Origin: Angustibacter luteus
GTDB lineage: Bacteria; Actinomycetota; Actinomycetes; Actinomycetales; Angustibacteraceae
NCBI RefSeq assembly: GCF_039541115.1
Contig: NZ_BAABFP010000005.1
Span: 62,001 to 126,000, forward strand
Length of the DNA stretch: 64,000 bases
Reading direction: 5' to 3'
The notes under the pieces were generated by a model. It did not search any database, had not been told where the DNA came from, and worked only from the letters and a program-made list of their open reading frames with translations. A program made the translations under genes and the position numbers. Position 1 is the first letter of the stretch; each line of letters starts with the position of its first letter. Positions 20,034 through 29,002 of this stretch are shown one piece after another.

Positions 20034-22313
20034 GTGCCCGCAGCCCACCCGCCCGCGTCCAAGGGTCCGACCCGCCCTGCCGATCTGACGGCACTGCTCG
20101 AGGCCGCCGTCGAGGGCGTCGGCGGGACGCAGCGCCCGGGGCAGGTGCAGATGGCCCAGGCCGTCGCGGACGCGGTTGAGGGCGACGGCCACCTGCTGGT
20201 CCAAGCCGGCACGGGCACCGGGAAGTCGTTGGCGTACCTGGTTCCTGCGCTGGCGCACGCGGTGGCAACCCGGCGTCCGGTCGTCGTCGCCACGGCGACG
20301 CTGGCGCTGCAGGCGCAGGTCGTGGACCGCGACCTGCCCCGCATCACGGCAGCCCTCGAGCCGCTGCTCGGTCGGCGGGCGACGTACGGGTTGGTGAAGG
20401 GTCGGCGCAACTACCTGTGCCAGCACAAGCTCGTCGGTGGCTTCCCGGAGGAGGACGACGACGCGTTGTTCGGACCGCCCGCCGCCGCGAGCCGGATGGG
20501 CGAAGAGGTGCTGCGGCTGCGCGAGTGGGCGAACGACACGGCGTCCGGGGACCGCGACGAGCTCGTGCCCGGCGTCACCGAGCGGGCGTGGCGGCAGGTG
20601 TCGGTGTCCGCGCACGAGTGCCTGGGCGGCAAGTGCCCGATGCTCGAGGAGTGCTTCGTCGAGCAGGCGCGCTCGTCCGCCAAGGTGTCCGACGTGGTGG
20701 TCACCAACCACTCGATGCTGGCCATCGACGCCTTCGAGGGTCGCCAGATCCTGCCCGAGCACGACCTGGTCGTCGTCGACGAGGGGCACGAGCTGGTCGA
20801 CCGGGTGACGTCGACCATCACCGACGAGCTGACCGCGCCCATGGTCGAGCGCGCCGCCCGGCGCGCCGCCCGGCTGGCTGACGTCGAGGCGCTCAGCACG
20901 TCGGCCGACGTGCTGCGCGAGGTGCTGACCGGGGCACCGGAGGGGCGGCTCACCTCGATTCCGGAGAGCCTCGGCGTCGCCCTGGCGGGCGTGCGGGACG
21001 CTGCCCGGTCCGTGCAGAGCGAGCTCAAGCCGGAGAAAGGCGCGGAGGTGGACGCCGGCCGCCAGGTCGCGCGCGCCGAGGTGGACGAGGTCTTCGAGGT
21101 CAGCGAGCGGCTGCTGTCCGACAACGACCACGACGTCGTCTGGCTGAGCGACGACCCGCGGCGTGGGCCGGTGCTGCACGTGGCACCCATCGGGGTGGCG
21201 GGCCTGCTGCGCGAACGGCTGTTCCCGGACCGCACGGTGGTGCTCACGTCGGCGACCCTCGAGCTGGGCGGCAGCTTCGAGTCCGTGGCGGCCTCGATGG
21301 GGCTGTCCGGGCCGGACGCGCCGGCCTGGCAGGGCCTGGACGTCGGCAGCCCCTTCGACTACCAGAAACAGGCGATCCTCTACTGCGCCAAGCACCTGCC
21401 GGCCCCCGGCCGGGACGGGACCTCGTCCGCGGCCATGGACGAGCTGGCGGAGCTGGTCACCGCCGCGGGGGGTCGCACGCTGGGCCTGTTCTCCTCCCGC
21501 CGTGCCGCGGAGGCCGCCGCCGAGGCGATGCGCGAGCGGCTCGACGTGCCGATCCTGTGCCAGGGCGAGGACCAGATGCCCACCCTGGTGCGGGCCTTCG
21601 CCCGGGACGCGCGGACCTGCCTGTTCGGCACGCTGTCCCTCTGGCAGGGAGTTGACGTGCCCGGGCCGGCCTGCCACCTGGTCGTGATCGACCGGATCCC
21701 CTTCCCGCGCCCGGACGACCCGCTGATGTCGGCGCGGTCCCAGGCTGTCGCCGACGCTGGCGGCAACGGCTTCATGGCGGTGGCCGCGACGCACGCGGCG
21801 CTGCGGCTCGCGCAGGGGGCCGGACGCCTGGTCCGCTCCTCGCAGGACCGCGGCGTGGTGGCCGTGCTGGACTCGCGGTTTGCCACCGCCCGGTACGGCT
21901 CCTTCCTGCGCGCGTCCATGCCGCCGTTCTGGCCGACCGCGGACCGCGAGAAGGTGCTGGCCGCGCTGCGCCGGCTGGACGAGGGCGCCGGTGAGCTGCT
22001 CCCGGTGCTGGAGCCGGGCCTGCGGGTGGACGCCGTCCGGGACACCAGCACCGTGCCGGCGCCGCCCGCGCACGCTGAGCCGAGCGTGCCGCTGGACGTG
22101 CCGGCCGCCGAGCCGGCGCCGGTCCCGGAGTCCAGCCGCACCGGGGTGGTGCAAGGACGCGCCTGGACGGCGCAGGACGACGTCACGATGCGCGAGGGCG
22201 TCGAGCTGGGCTGCAGCGTGGAGGACCTCGCCGACCAGTTCGACTGCGAGCCCGACGTCATCGAGGCTCGGTTGGACGCCCTCGGGCTGCACGCGCCGCA
22301 CGAGCTCTTCTGA
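20034..22313 (+). CDS. ATP-dependent DNA helicase, DinG/XPD family (Fe-S)
   Basis: This 759-residue superfamily-2 helicase has Walker A QAGTGTGKS near residue 60, and Walker B/DEAH-type box VVVDEGHELVD near 245. Four cysteines in NYLC, HECLGGKC and EEC between them fit the [4Fe-4S] cluster of XPD-like helicases. The C-terminal helicase half has TLFGTLSLWQGVDVPG and the arginine-finger region QGAGRLVRS. The last 90 residues, with a Pro/Ala linker, form a small extra domain. Such enzymes unwind 5'-3' and resolve D-loops or G4 DNA. Confidence 0.88.
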   Translation: MPAAHPPASKGPTRPADLTALLEAAVEGVGGTQRPGQVQMAQAVADAVEGDGHLLVQAGTGTGKSLAYLVPALAHAVATRRPVVVATATLALQAQVVDRDLPRITAALEPLLGRRATYGLVKGRRNYLCQHKLVGGFPEEDDDALFGPPAAASRMGEEVLRLREWANDTASGDRDELVPGVTERAWRQVSVSAHECLGGKCPMLEECFVEQARSSAKVSDVVVTNHSMLAIDAFEGRQILPEHDLVVVDEGHELVDRVTSTITDELTAPMVERAARRAARLADVEALSTSADVLREVLTGAPEGRLTSIPESLGVALAGVRDAARSVQSELKPEKGAEVDAGRQVARAEVDEVFEVSERLLSDNDHDVVWLSDDPRRGPVLHVAPIGVAGLLRERLFPDRTVVLTSATLELGGSFESVAASMGLSGPDAPAWQGLDVGSPFDYQKQAILYCAKHLPAPGRDGTSSAAMDELAELVTAAGGRTLGLFSSRRAAEAAAEAMRERLDVPILCQGEDQMPTLVRAFARDARTCLFGTLSLWQGVDVPGPACHLVVIDRIPFPRPDDPLMSARSQAVADAGGNGFMAVAATHAALRLAQGAGRLVRSSQDRGVVAVLDSRFATARYGSFLRASMPPFWPTADREKVLAALRRLDEGAGELLPVLEPGLRVDAVRDTSTVPAPPAHAEPSVPLDVPAAEPAPVPESSRTGVVQGRAWTAQDDVTMREGVELGCSVEDLADQFDCEPDVIEARLDALGLHAPHELF

Positions 22314-22392
22314 GCATCACTGCCAGGGGACGATCTCATCGAGTTCGGCCGTCTCCCAGGCGCCGCCCAGGTTCGTCGTCCAGCATGGGGTG

Positions 22393-22671
22393 ATGCAGGA
22401 GGACGAAGCCAACCGGATCGCCGCCACTCTGATGGAGCGCGGGGTCATCGCCCGGGTCGCCAGGCCCAGCTCGTACCGCTTCGGCGTGCGCATCCCGCTC
22501 GGGGACGGCCGCGAGGCCCTCTGGGACGTCGACGGCGCCGCCGGACTGGAGGCGCAGGTCATGCGGGACGGCGTGCTGGTCGGGTTCGTGCCACAGATCC
22601 CCGGATCCGAGCACTTCGACGAGGCCCAGACCGTCGAGGCCATCCTCGCCACGGACTACGGCTCCGCCTGA
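22393..22671 (+). CDS. Small conserved-looking protein of unknown function
   Basis: The protein has 92 residues from ATG 22393 (MQEDEANRIAATLMERGVIARV); a GTG directly before it could add one residue. It is soluble with mixed alpha/beta prediction, containing YRFGVRIPLGDGREALWDVDG and ending in HFDEAQTVEAILATDYG. There is no motif I recognise. A CAGCAT hexamer lies six bases upstream of the start, resembling a weak leaderless promoter. It lies 79 bp after the helicase gene in the same direction. Confidence 0.65.
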   Translation: MQEDEANRIAATLMERGVIARVARPSSYRFGVRIPLGDGREALWDVDGAAGLEAQVMRDGVLVGFVPQIPGSEHFDEAQTVEAILATDYGSA

Positions 22672-22730
22672 GCGCTGGCCCGCTTCGAGGTCGGTGGACG
22701 GCAGTCCGCACCACCTGCTCTGATGAGTGG

Positions 22731-24710
22731 GTGAGCGCTGCCAGCAGGGCAGACCAGGATCCGGTCGTGGGGTGCGTCGTCCGCGGGGACGACGCGGCGA
22801 CCGTGCTGCTGGACGCCGTCGGACGCAGGACCTCGCCGCTCGTCGGCTCGCTCTCCGGGCCGGCCGGTCGCCGTGCCGTCGTCGTCCCCGCGTTGTCCCA
22901 GCCGGCACCGGTGTGCGCCGACCTGGTCGCCACGCTGGTGGACCTGCTGCTGGACAACGGGTTCGCCGACGTCGTGGTCGGCACGGCGGCGCGGACCGGC
23001 GACCGCGACCGGGGACTCGGGTCGGTCGGCGACCTGGCCGCTGCGGCAGGTTGCACGGGGCGCACCGCGGCCGGGCGCGACTACCAGGTGGTGGACCTGC
23101 ACGAGCACATGGTCCCGGCTGCTGTCCCCTTGTCCAGCGTGCTCGCCGGGCACGCGGTCGCGGCCGCGTGGGCGGAGGCGGACGTGCGGATCCTGCTGTG
23201 CCGCAGCGTGACCGATGTGCTGGACGGGTTCGCCGGGTCGCTGGACGCCCTGTTGCTGGTCGCGCCGGGCGTGCCCGGCGCCGAGCCGGCGGACGTCGCT
23301 GCGGACCTGCTGCAGCACCACCCGCCGACGCTGGTCATCGCGGACGCCCTGGTGTCCAGCGACGGCCCGGACGGCCGACACGTGCTGCGCGAGCTGGGCA
23401 CCCAGGCGCTCGTCGTCTCGACCGACGCCCTCCGGCTGGACGTCACGCTGGCCGGCCTGCAGGGGGAGGACCCAGCGGCGTCCCGCCTGGTCCAGCGGGC
23501 CCTGACCCGGCAGCGCCCGGCGGTGGGCCGGGTGGTGGGCGACCTGACCCCGTTCCCGGGGTGGGTGCGGGCCCACCCCCTGGTGCGCGACGCGGCCCGC
23601 CGGGCCACGACGACCCCCGACCTCGCGCGGCTGCTGGCCGCTGCCACCGGTGGCCCAGATCGTGGCGCTGGCGGCGGCGACGGCAGCGACGCGGTGCTGG
23701 GTGCGTTCCGCGGGCTGCTCACCCCGTTGGTCGCGGCCGCCGACGACCCGATGGCGCGCGGGGTGCTCGTCGGCCTGCTCGGCGCCGTCTCCGCTGTGGC
23801 GCAACAGGTTGACGGCTGGACGACGACCAGCGCCAAGGGTCGGGTGCGCCGGGTCGAGGTCCCGCTGGGGTTCGACCCCTCGCACTGGGAGCCGGCCAGC
23901 TACGACGAGCTGCCCGAGCTGCTCGGCGAGCTCGACGCGCTGCTGGCCGGCGTCCCCGATGTGCCTGGCGCGATGCGGTGGTGCCTGCTCGACCGCTCCA
24001 TCGTGTTCGAGACCACCCGGGTCGTCGAGGCGCCGTTCGCCGACTTCGTCGCCCGGGTCGACGTCGCCCAGGGGATCAGCCTGATGGCCGACTACCTCGG
24101 GGGGCGGCGGGTGCCGGTCAGCGCCGACGACTCCGGCCGTCCGGTGCGGCAGGCCGAGCGCAACGTGTACCTGCCGCAGCCCAATTACCTGGCGCACTGG
24201 GGCGGGCTGCCGATCGACGTCTGCAAGATCGAGCTGGTGCAGCGTGAGCAGGGTCGGCACGCCCTGCACTGGCGCACCGTGGACAGCCTCAACGGGTCGG
24301 CAACCTACGACGACGGAACCCTGAGCTTCACGGACCTCGGGGCCGGCCGCACCCGCTTGGGCGTTCGGGGCCGCCAGCTCTTCACGCTGCCCGCCTTCTG
24401 GCAGGCCGCGGACCTCGACCGGCTGCCGGAGGTCAAGGACGACCTCGTCGAGGACGCCTACCGGCGGTTCTTCAGCACCACGTTCGACAACCTCGAGGCC
24501 TGCTACGAGGGACGGGAGTTCCGCATCGGTCGGGACGCCGATGACGAGGGTCCACTGGTGACCCAGACGCTGCAGCTGCTGCTGGAGCTGGCGTCCCAGT
24601 GGCTGAGCCAGCACCAGCCGGGCTGGACGACAGTCACCGCCACGCCTGCGCCCGTGGTCGACGTCCACGGGTTCCGGCACTTCCGCGGCGGGGCGGAGGC
24701 CGTCGGATGA
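22731..24710 (+). CDS. Large two-domain protein: DUF362-like N-terminus, SRPBCC-like C-terminus
   Basis: This 659-residue protein starts near GTG 22731. Residues 1-240 contain DLVATLVDLLLDNGFADVVVGT and VVDLHEHMVP followed by alternating hydrophobic strands, resembling DUF362 proteins. The cluster-binding cysteines of some DUF362 members are not evident. A middle helical part is followed by about 300 residues (from CLLDRSIVFETTRVVEAPFADF) that read like a START/SRPBCC ligand-binding fold (ISLMADYLGG, LPIDVCKIELVQ, LHWRTVDSLNGSATYDDG). It overlaps the SDR gene by four bases, so the two products probably act together on a hydrophobic or quinone-like substrate. Domain calls are tentative. Confidence 0.6.
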   Translation: MSAASRADQDPVVGCVVRGDDAATVLLDAVGRRTSPLVGSLSGPAGRRAVVVPALSQPAPVCADLVATLVDLLLDNGFADVVVGTAARTGDRDRGLGSVGDLAAAAGCTGRTAAGRDYQVVDLHEHMVPAAVPLSSVLAGHAVAAAWAEADVRILLCRSVTDVLDGFAGSLDALLLVAPGVPGAEPADVAADLLQHHPPTLVIADALVSSDGPDGRHVLRELGTQALVVSTDALRLDVTLAGLQGEDPAASRLVQRALTRQRPAVGRVVGDLTPFPGWVRAHPLVRDAARRATTTPDLARLLAAATGGPDRGAGGGDGSDAVLGAFRGLLTPLVAAADDPMARGVLVGLLGAVSAVAQQVDGWTTTSAKGRVRRVEVPLGFDPSHWEPASYDELPELLGELDALLAGVPDVPGAMRWCLLDRSIVFETTRVVEAPFADFVARVDVAQGISLMADYLGGRRVPVSADDSGRPVRQAERNVYLPQPNYLAHWGGLPIDVCKIELVQREQGRHALHWRTVDSLNGSATYDDGTLSFTDLGAGRTRLGVRGRQLFTLPAFWQAADLDRLPEVKDDLVEDAYRRFFSTTFDNLEACYEGREFRIGRDADDEGPLVTQTLQLLLELASQWLSQHQPGWTTVTATPAPVVDVHGFRHFRGGAEAVG

Positions 24711-25753
24711 GGGTCGCGGTCACAGGGGCGTCGGGGCTGGTGGGCGGGCAGGTGGCCGCCGCCGCAGCTGCGGCGGGTCACGAGGTTCGTGGGGTCGTAC
24801 GGCGGCGGGGATCGGTTGCGGCGCAGGGGATCGAGACCGTGCGGGCACCCCTGGAGGACCCGTCGGCCCTGCGGTCGGCCTTCGCCGGGTGCGATGCGGT
24901 CGTGCACTGCGCGGCGGTGTACGCGTTCGACGCCGACCGGGCCGCCGAGGTCGAGCGGGTCAACACCACCGGCACCGTCTCGGTCGTGCAGGCAGCTGCG
25001 GACGCCGGGGTCCAGCGGGTCGTCGTGACGTCGTCCTCCGTCACGCGCGGGTCGTCCCGGACGGCGGCACCGCGCACCGAGCTCGACGTCCTCGGCGACG
25101 AGCCGGCTCCCACCTACTACGCCAGCAAGGTCGAGCAGGAGCGGGTCGCGTTGCAGACCGGCCAGCGGTGCGGCGTGCCCGTGGTACTGGCACTGCCGAC
25201 GGTCGTGCTGGGCGGCCCGGCGCAGCGGCTGCTGCCCAGCAACGCGATCGTGCTGCGGTACCTGCTGGACGCCACCCGCAGCACCTACCCCGGCGGGTGC
25301 AACGTCGTGGACGCGCGAGACGTGGCGCTGGGGCACCTGCTGCTGCTCGAGCGCGGGGTGCCGGGGGAGCGGTACCTGCTCGGTGGGCAGAACGTCAGCT
25401 GGCGCACCCTGCACGCCACCGTCGCCGAGCTGGCCGGGTTGCCCGGCCCGTTCCTGGAGGTGCCACGCCCGGTCGCCCAGGCCGTGGCGAGGGTCGCCGG
25501 CGGCTGGAGCCGGCTGACGTCGTCCGCTCCGCTGGTCACGCTCGACGAGGCGGACACCGTGGGCCGCTGGTACTGGTACGACCACGGCCGGGCGGCTTTG
25601 CTGGGCTATGCCCCGCGGTCCGCCCGGGACGCGGTCGCAGCGTCCCTGGCGTGGCTGCTGGTCGGTGAGCACGTCCCCAGGTGGGTGCGCGAGGGGCTGT
25701 CGCTGTCGCCCGACGTCCGGGCCGCTCGCCCACTCGTGCCGCGCCCGCTGTAG
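24707..25753 (+). CDS. NAD(P)-dependent epimerase/reductase, extended SDR family
   Basis: The protein has 348 residues from ATG 24707 in the preceding stop (ATGA). The Rossmann motif VTGASGLVGGQVA (GxxGxxG) is at residues 5-17; the active-site pair is Tyr/Lys in PTYYASKVEQE, with Ser in VTSSSVTRG. The layout resembles 3-beta-hydroxysteroid dehydrogenase or dihydroflavonol-reductase-like SDRs, which act on bulky hydrophobic substrates. Coupling to the DUF362/SRPBCC-like protein suggests a two-step modification pathway. Substrate is unknown. Confidence 0.85.
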   Translation: MRVAVTGASGLVGGQVAAAAAAAGHEVRGVVRRRGSVAAQGIETVRAPLEDPSALRSAFAGCDAVVHCAAVYAFDADRAAEVERVNTTGTVSVVQAAADAGVQRVVVTSSSVTRGSSRTAAPRTELDVLGDEPAPTYYASKVEQERVALQTGQRCGVPVVLALPTVVLGGPAQRLLPSNAIVLRYLLDATRSTYPGGCNVVDARDVALGHLLLLERGVPGERYLLGGQNVSWRTLHATVAELAGLPGPFLEVPRPVAQAVARVAGGWSRLTSSAPLVTLDEADTVGRWYWYDHGRAALLGYAPRSARDAVAASLAWLLVGEHVPRWVREGLSLSPDVRAARPLVPRPL

Positions 25754-25812
25754 CCGCAAACCGACACGAAAGTGCTTTGTGCGGTGGGCGCCGTTGCGCC
25801 TAGCGTGGCGCG

Positions 25813-26547
25813 ATGACGGTCTCCCTGCATGCCTTGTGCTTCGACGCGATCGACCCAGTCCGGGTCGCGGCCTTCTGGGCGGGCGTCCTGGGCTGGGAGC
25901 TGGCCGACGATCCGCACGATGGCACCGTGCTCCTGCCGGACGACGAGACGGGGTTCCGGCTCCGCTTCCTGGCGACCGAGGAGCAGAAGAGCAGCCAGAA
26001 CCTGATGCACTTCGACCTGACGAGCACGTCCCTCGAGGACCAGCAGCAGAAGGTCGCCCTGGCACTCGCGCTCGGCGGGCGGCACGTCGACGTCGGTCAG
26101 CGCCCCGACGAGGGTCAGGTGGTGCTCGGCGATCCTGAGGGCAACGAGTTCTGCGTGATCGAGCCGGGCAACAACTTCCTGGCGGACTGCGGGTTCGTGG
26201 GAGCGGTCTCCGGCGACGGTTCGCAGGCGGTCGGGTACTTCTGGAGCAAGGCGCTCGGCTGGCCGCTGGTCTGGGACCAGGACGAGGAGACGGCGATCCG
26301 CTCACCGCACGGCGGGCCCAAGGTCACCTGGGGCGGTCCGCCGCTGATGCCCAAGCTCGGCCGGAGCCGGGTCCGCTTCGACCTCGTGTCGCCGGTCCAC
26401 GGTGATCTGCAGGCGGAGGTGACCCGTCTGGTCTCCCTCGGTGCGACGCGGGTCGACGGAGGTGGGGGTGAGGGTGAGGCGAGCGAGGTGAGGATGGCCG
26501 ACCCGGACGGCAACGAGTTCTCGCTCCGGGTCGCCGGTGCTGCCTGA
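25813..26547 (+). CDS. VOC-superfamily (glyoxalase-like) protein, two tandem domains
   Basis: This 244-residue protein has two VOC half-repeats, residues 1-118 (VAAFWAGVLGWELADDP to GDPEGNEFCVIEPG) and 128-244 (AVGYFWSKALGWPLVWDQ to ADPDGNEFSLRVAG). The repeated DPxGNEF strand is typical; candidate metal ligands include His77-region residues and the Glu of NEF. TAGCGT at 25801-25806 sits six bases before the ATG, predicting a leaderless message. It overlaps the kinase gene by 11 bp. Members include dioxygenases and drug-binding proteins; no specific activity can be assigned. Confidence 0.85.
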   Translation: MTVSLHALCFDAIDPVRVAAFWAGVLGWELADDPHDGTVLLPDDETGFRLRFLATEEQKSSQNLMHFDLTSTSLEDQQQKVALALALGGRHVDVGQRPDEGQVVLGDPEGNEFCVIEPGNNFLADCGFVGAVSGDGSQAVGYFWSKALGWPLVWDQDEETAIRSPHGGPKVTWGGPPLMPKLGRSRVRFDLVSPVHGDLQAEVTRLVSLGATRVDGGGGEGEASEVRMADPDGNEFSLRVAGAA

Positions 26548-27466
26548 CCCGATCGAGGAGGCCATCGAGGAGGCCCGCCGTCGGCAGGCCATCGCCGACC
26601 GGGACACCTCCGACTCGGTGAACCACTTCGCCAGCTCCGTACGGGCCGTGTGCCGGCGGTGGAACCTGACGGCCCAGCGGTGGCTGCCCGGCGGTGCCGG
26701 TGCGCCGACCCTCGCGGTGACGGGGGTGGACGGCACGGCGGGCGTCCTGAAGATCGCCGAACCGGGGAGCCTGGACGACGCGGTGCGGGTCATGCTCGCG
26801 GCCGACGGCCAGGGATACGCGCGGGTGCTGTGCTGGGATGCCGACCGGGGTGCGCTGCTCACCGAGCGGCTGGGCGGCGACCTCTGGACGCACGCGGCGA
26901 CGCTGGTCGAGCAGGCGCAGCTGGTCGTGCCGCTGCTGCAGCTCGCCTGGCGCGTGCCGCTCGACCGCGGCCGGCCGTTTCCGGGCAAGGCGTCCGGGCT
27001 GCTCGACATCCTCGCCGACCTGGGGCCGCGGTACGGCGCGCACCACGCTGACGTCCTCGCTCGGGCCTCGCGGTACGCGACCGAGCTGGCGGCGTCCGAG
27101 CGGCCGCAGGTGGTCTGCCACGGCGACCCGCACGCGGGGAACGTCCTGCGCCGAGGTTCGGGCTGGGCGCTCATCGACCCGGACGGGTTCGTGGGGGAGC
27201 GCGCCTACGACCTCGGGGTCGTGCTGCGCGACGGATGCCGGGAGATCGTGGCGGCGGAGGCGAGCCGGGCAGGCGCGGGCGCCTCGGTGCTGCGCCGGGC
27301 GTGCCAGGTCGCGGCCGGGCTCGCGGACGTCGACGCCGAGCAGGTGTGGCGGTGGTCGTTCGTGGAGCGGGTGACCACCGGGCTGTACCTGCGGTGGTTC
27401 GGCCACCACGACGAGTCGGCGAGCTTCCTGGGTGCGGCTGACCTGCTGAGCTCGCGCGAGAGGTAG
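26537..27466 (+). CDS. Aminoglycoside/streptomycin-kinase-like phosphotransferase
   Basis: This 309-residue protein starts at GTG 26537 inside the VOC gene. It has a kinase-like fold with the catalytic loop VVCHGDPHAGNVL near residue 193 (Asp base, Asn metal ligand) and ALIDPDGFVGERAYDLG as the DFG-equivalent metal motif. The VLKIAEPG strand near residue 70 holds the ATP-binding Lys. It looks most like the APH(6)/hydroxyurea phosphotransferase group. Family members can confer streptomycin resistance, but many chromosomal copies have unknown substrates, so resistance is not claimed. A GC hairpin follows at 27505. Confidence 0.8.
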   Translation: MLPDPIEEAIEEARRRQAIADRDTSDSVNHFASSVRAVCRRWNLTAQRWLPGGAGAPTLAVTGVDGTAGVLKIAEPGSLDDAVRVMLAADGQGYARVLCWDADRGALLTERLGGDLWTHAATLVEQAQLVVPLLQLAWRVPLDRGRPFPGKASGLLDILADLGPRYGAHHADVLARASRYATELAASERPQVVCHGDPHAGNVLRRGSGWALIDPDGFVGERAYDLGVVLRDGCREIVAAEASRAGAGASVLRRACQVAAGLADVDAEQVWRWSFVERVTTGLYLRWFGHHDESASFLGAADLLSSRER

Positions 27467-27504
27467 GAGCCCGCCCGGTTGGTCGCGGAGGTCTCCGAGC
27501 CGCC

Positions 27505-27530
27505 GCCCGCCGGTCGGGCCAGCGGCGGGC
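27505..27530. terminator. GC-rich hairpin after the phosphotransferase gene
   Basis: GCCCGCCG (27505-27512) pairs with CGGCGGGC (27523-27530) across a 10-base loop. There is no U-tract, as is common in high-GC actinomycetes. It lies 38 bp after the stop at 27466. Confidence 0.55.
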
Positions 27531-27576
27531 TTGCTCACAACGAGTGACTCAAGGACGCCAGGCAATAGGCCGAAGG

Positions 27577-27655
27577 AGTGCTGTCGCCGTCATCTCGGCG
27601 CTGTTCGCGTGAACCCTCTGTCACAAATGCCCGATCCCGAGCCGACGACAGCACT
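27577..27655. repeat. 10-bp inverted repeat upstream of the surface-protein operon
   Basis: AGTGCTGTCG (27577-27586) and CGACAGCACT (27646-27655) are perfect reverse complements 59 bp apart, ending 29 bp before the ATG at 27685. They could bind a regulator by looping or form a long leader stem. A chance match cannot be excluded. Confidence 0.35.
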
Positions 27656-27684
27656 GTGGCCCGGCCCCTGCTGAGGAGATCGCA

Positions 27685-28149
27685 ATGCGAGTTACAGGAA
27701 AGCGCCGGGTCGCCCTCGTGGCGGCCGCGACCGCCATCGTGCTGGTCGGCGCCGGCACCGCCTACGCGTACTGGACGACGACGGGCAGCGGGAGTGGAAG
27801 TGCCAGCACCGGCACCAGCGTTCCCGTGACGGTGGCGCAGGACAGCACCGTCGCCGGGCTCTACCCGGACGGTCCGGACGTGCCGCTCGACTTCACCATC
27901 ACCAACCCGAACCCCGGCTCGCAGTTCATCTCGTCCGTGACGATCGCCGTCACGGGGACGAGCTCCGCGAGCTGCACGGCTGCCAACTTCGCCGTGTCCC
28001 AGCCGACGATCACCGCGGGCAACATCGCGGCCGGCGCCACCTCCTACGCCAGCGCGACCACCGGCGCGGCGATCCACATGATCGACACCGGCGCCAACCA
28101 GGACGCCTGCAAGTCCGTCACGGTCAACCTGTCGTACTCGGTCAGCTGA
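27685..28149 (+). CDS. Small secreted beta-sandwich protein with W-x-x-T-G-S-G export motif
   Basis: This 154-residue protein starts with GAGGAG eight bases upstream. Basic MRVTGKRR is followed by a hydrophobic signal ending GTAYAYWTTTGSGSGSA, reminiscent of SipW-type signal peptides of surface or fibre proteins. The mature part has VPLDFTITNPNPGSQFISSV, a Cys pair (SCTAANF and NQDACKSV) and ends in VNLSYSVS. The NPN-Cys-NQDxCK pattern recurs in the next gene product, so the two share a domain. Function is unknown. I see no signal peptidase gene nearby. Confidence 0.75.
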   Translation: MRVTGKRRVALVAAATAIVLVGAGTAYAYWTTTGSGSGSASTGTSVPVTVAQDSTVAGLYPDGPDVPLDFTITNPNPGSQFISSVTIAVTGTSSASCTAANFAVSQPTITAGNIAAGATSYASATTGAAIHMIDTGANQDACKSVTVNLSYSVS

Positions 28150-28186
28150 CCCAGGTCCTGGCGGTTGACGAGCAGCGTGACGCGCG

Positions 28187-29002
28187 ATGACTGAGGGCGC
28201 TCAGCCGACCCCCACCCCGGAGCAGCCGGTGGCACCCCGCCGCCGAGCCGCTCTCGGGTGGTGGGTGCTGGGCGCCTTCGGCCTGCTCGCCGGCCTCGCG
28301 CTGGTCCTGGGCCAGCTGTTCCACGGGCCGGCGGCGGGCCAGGCGTCCGCCGGGTCACCGACGACGCCACCCACCACCTCGCACGCGGGCGGGCAGACTC
28401 CGTCGTTCAGCGGCACTGCCACCCCGACCGGTACCCCCACCGGTACCCCCACCGCATCCCCGACCACCACCGGCGCGGGCTCGAGCACGCGCTCGGCCGG
28501 GACGGGTCCGGTCGGATCAGGCTCCAGCGGGACCGGACCCCGCGCCACCGCGTCGGGCAGCACGACGTCCCGCCCGAGTGCCCCCTCGACCACGAGGACG
28601 TCGACCCCGCCCCCCGGTGGCGGCCCGACCATCACCCCGAGCGGCCCGGCGACGGGCTCACCGTTCACCATCACCGTGTCGGGAGTCGACGGTCCGCTGG
28701 TCCCGGGTGCGCCACGGACCTTGACCGTTCAGGTGCACAACCCGAACAGCTCCACGATCCGCCTGCTGTCCCTCACGGCGTCGGTCGGCGACCCCCAGCA
28801 CGCGGGCTGCTCCGCGGCCTGGGTGTCGGTCGGCAGCTACGCCGCCGCGCACGCCCCGTTGCTGCTCGTCGGGGCCGGCCAGTCGAGGCCGCTCTCGCTG
28901 CCGATCGTGCTCACCAACCTCGCGACGGTGAACCAGGACGGTTGCAAGGGCGTCAGCTTTCCCCTGACCTTCAACGGATCTGCCACGCAGGTGACCCCGT
29001 GA
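28187..29002 (+). CDS. Membrane-anchored protein with Pro/Thr/Ser stalk and paralogous C-terminal domain
   Basis: This 271-residue protein has a short cytoplasmic N-terminus, one TM helix (residues 25-45, WWVLGAFGLLAGLALVLGQL), a stalk of about 110 residues very rich in Thr/Ser/Pro/Gly with 12-bp DNA repeats (28428-28460, GTPT units), and a C-terminal domain (about 160-271). That domain shares HNPN, two cysteines and VNQDGCKGVSFPL with the previous protein. It is probably type II, displayed outside the membrane. The stop overlaps the next GTG, so it is translationally coupled to the large repeat protein. Confidence 0.75.
   Translation: MTEGAQPTPTPEQPVAPRRRAALGWWVLGAFGLLAGLALVLGQLFHGPAAGQASAGSPTTPPTTSHAGGQTPSFSGTATPTGTPTGTPTASPTTTGAGSSTRSAGTGPVGSGSSGTGPRATASGSTTSRPSAPSTTRTSTPPPGGGPTITPSGPATGSPFTITVSGVDGPLVPGAPRTLTVQVHNPNSSTIRLLSLTASVGDPQHAGCSAAWVSVGSYAAAHAPLLLVGAGQSRPLSLPIVLTNLATVNQDGCKGVSFPLTFNGSATQVTP

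Noticed and set aside
26537-27466. Acquired aminoglycoside-resistance gene
   Set aside because: Composition matches the chromosome and no mobile element flanks it; such kinases are common chromosomal genes of unknown substrate.
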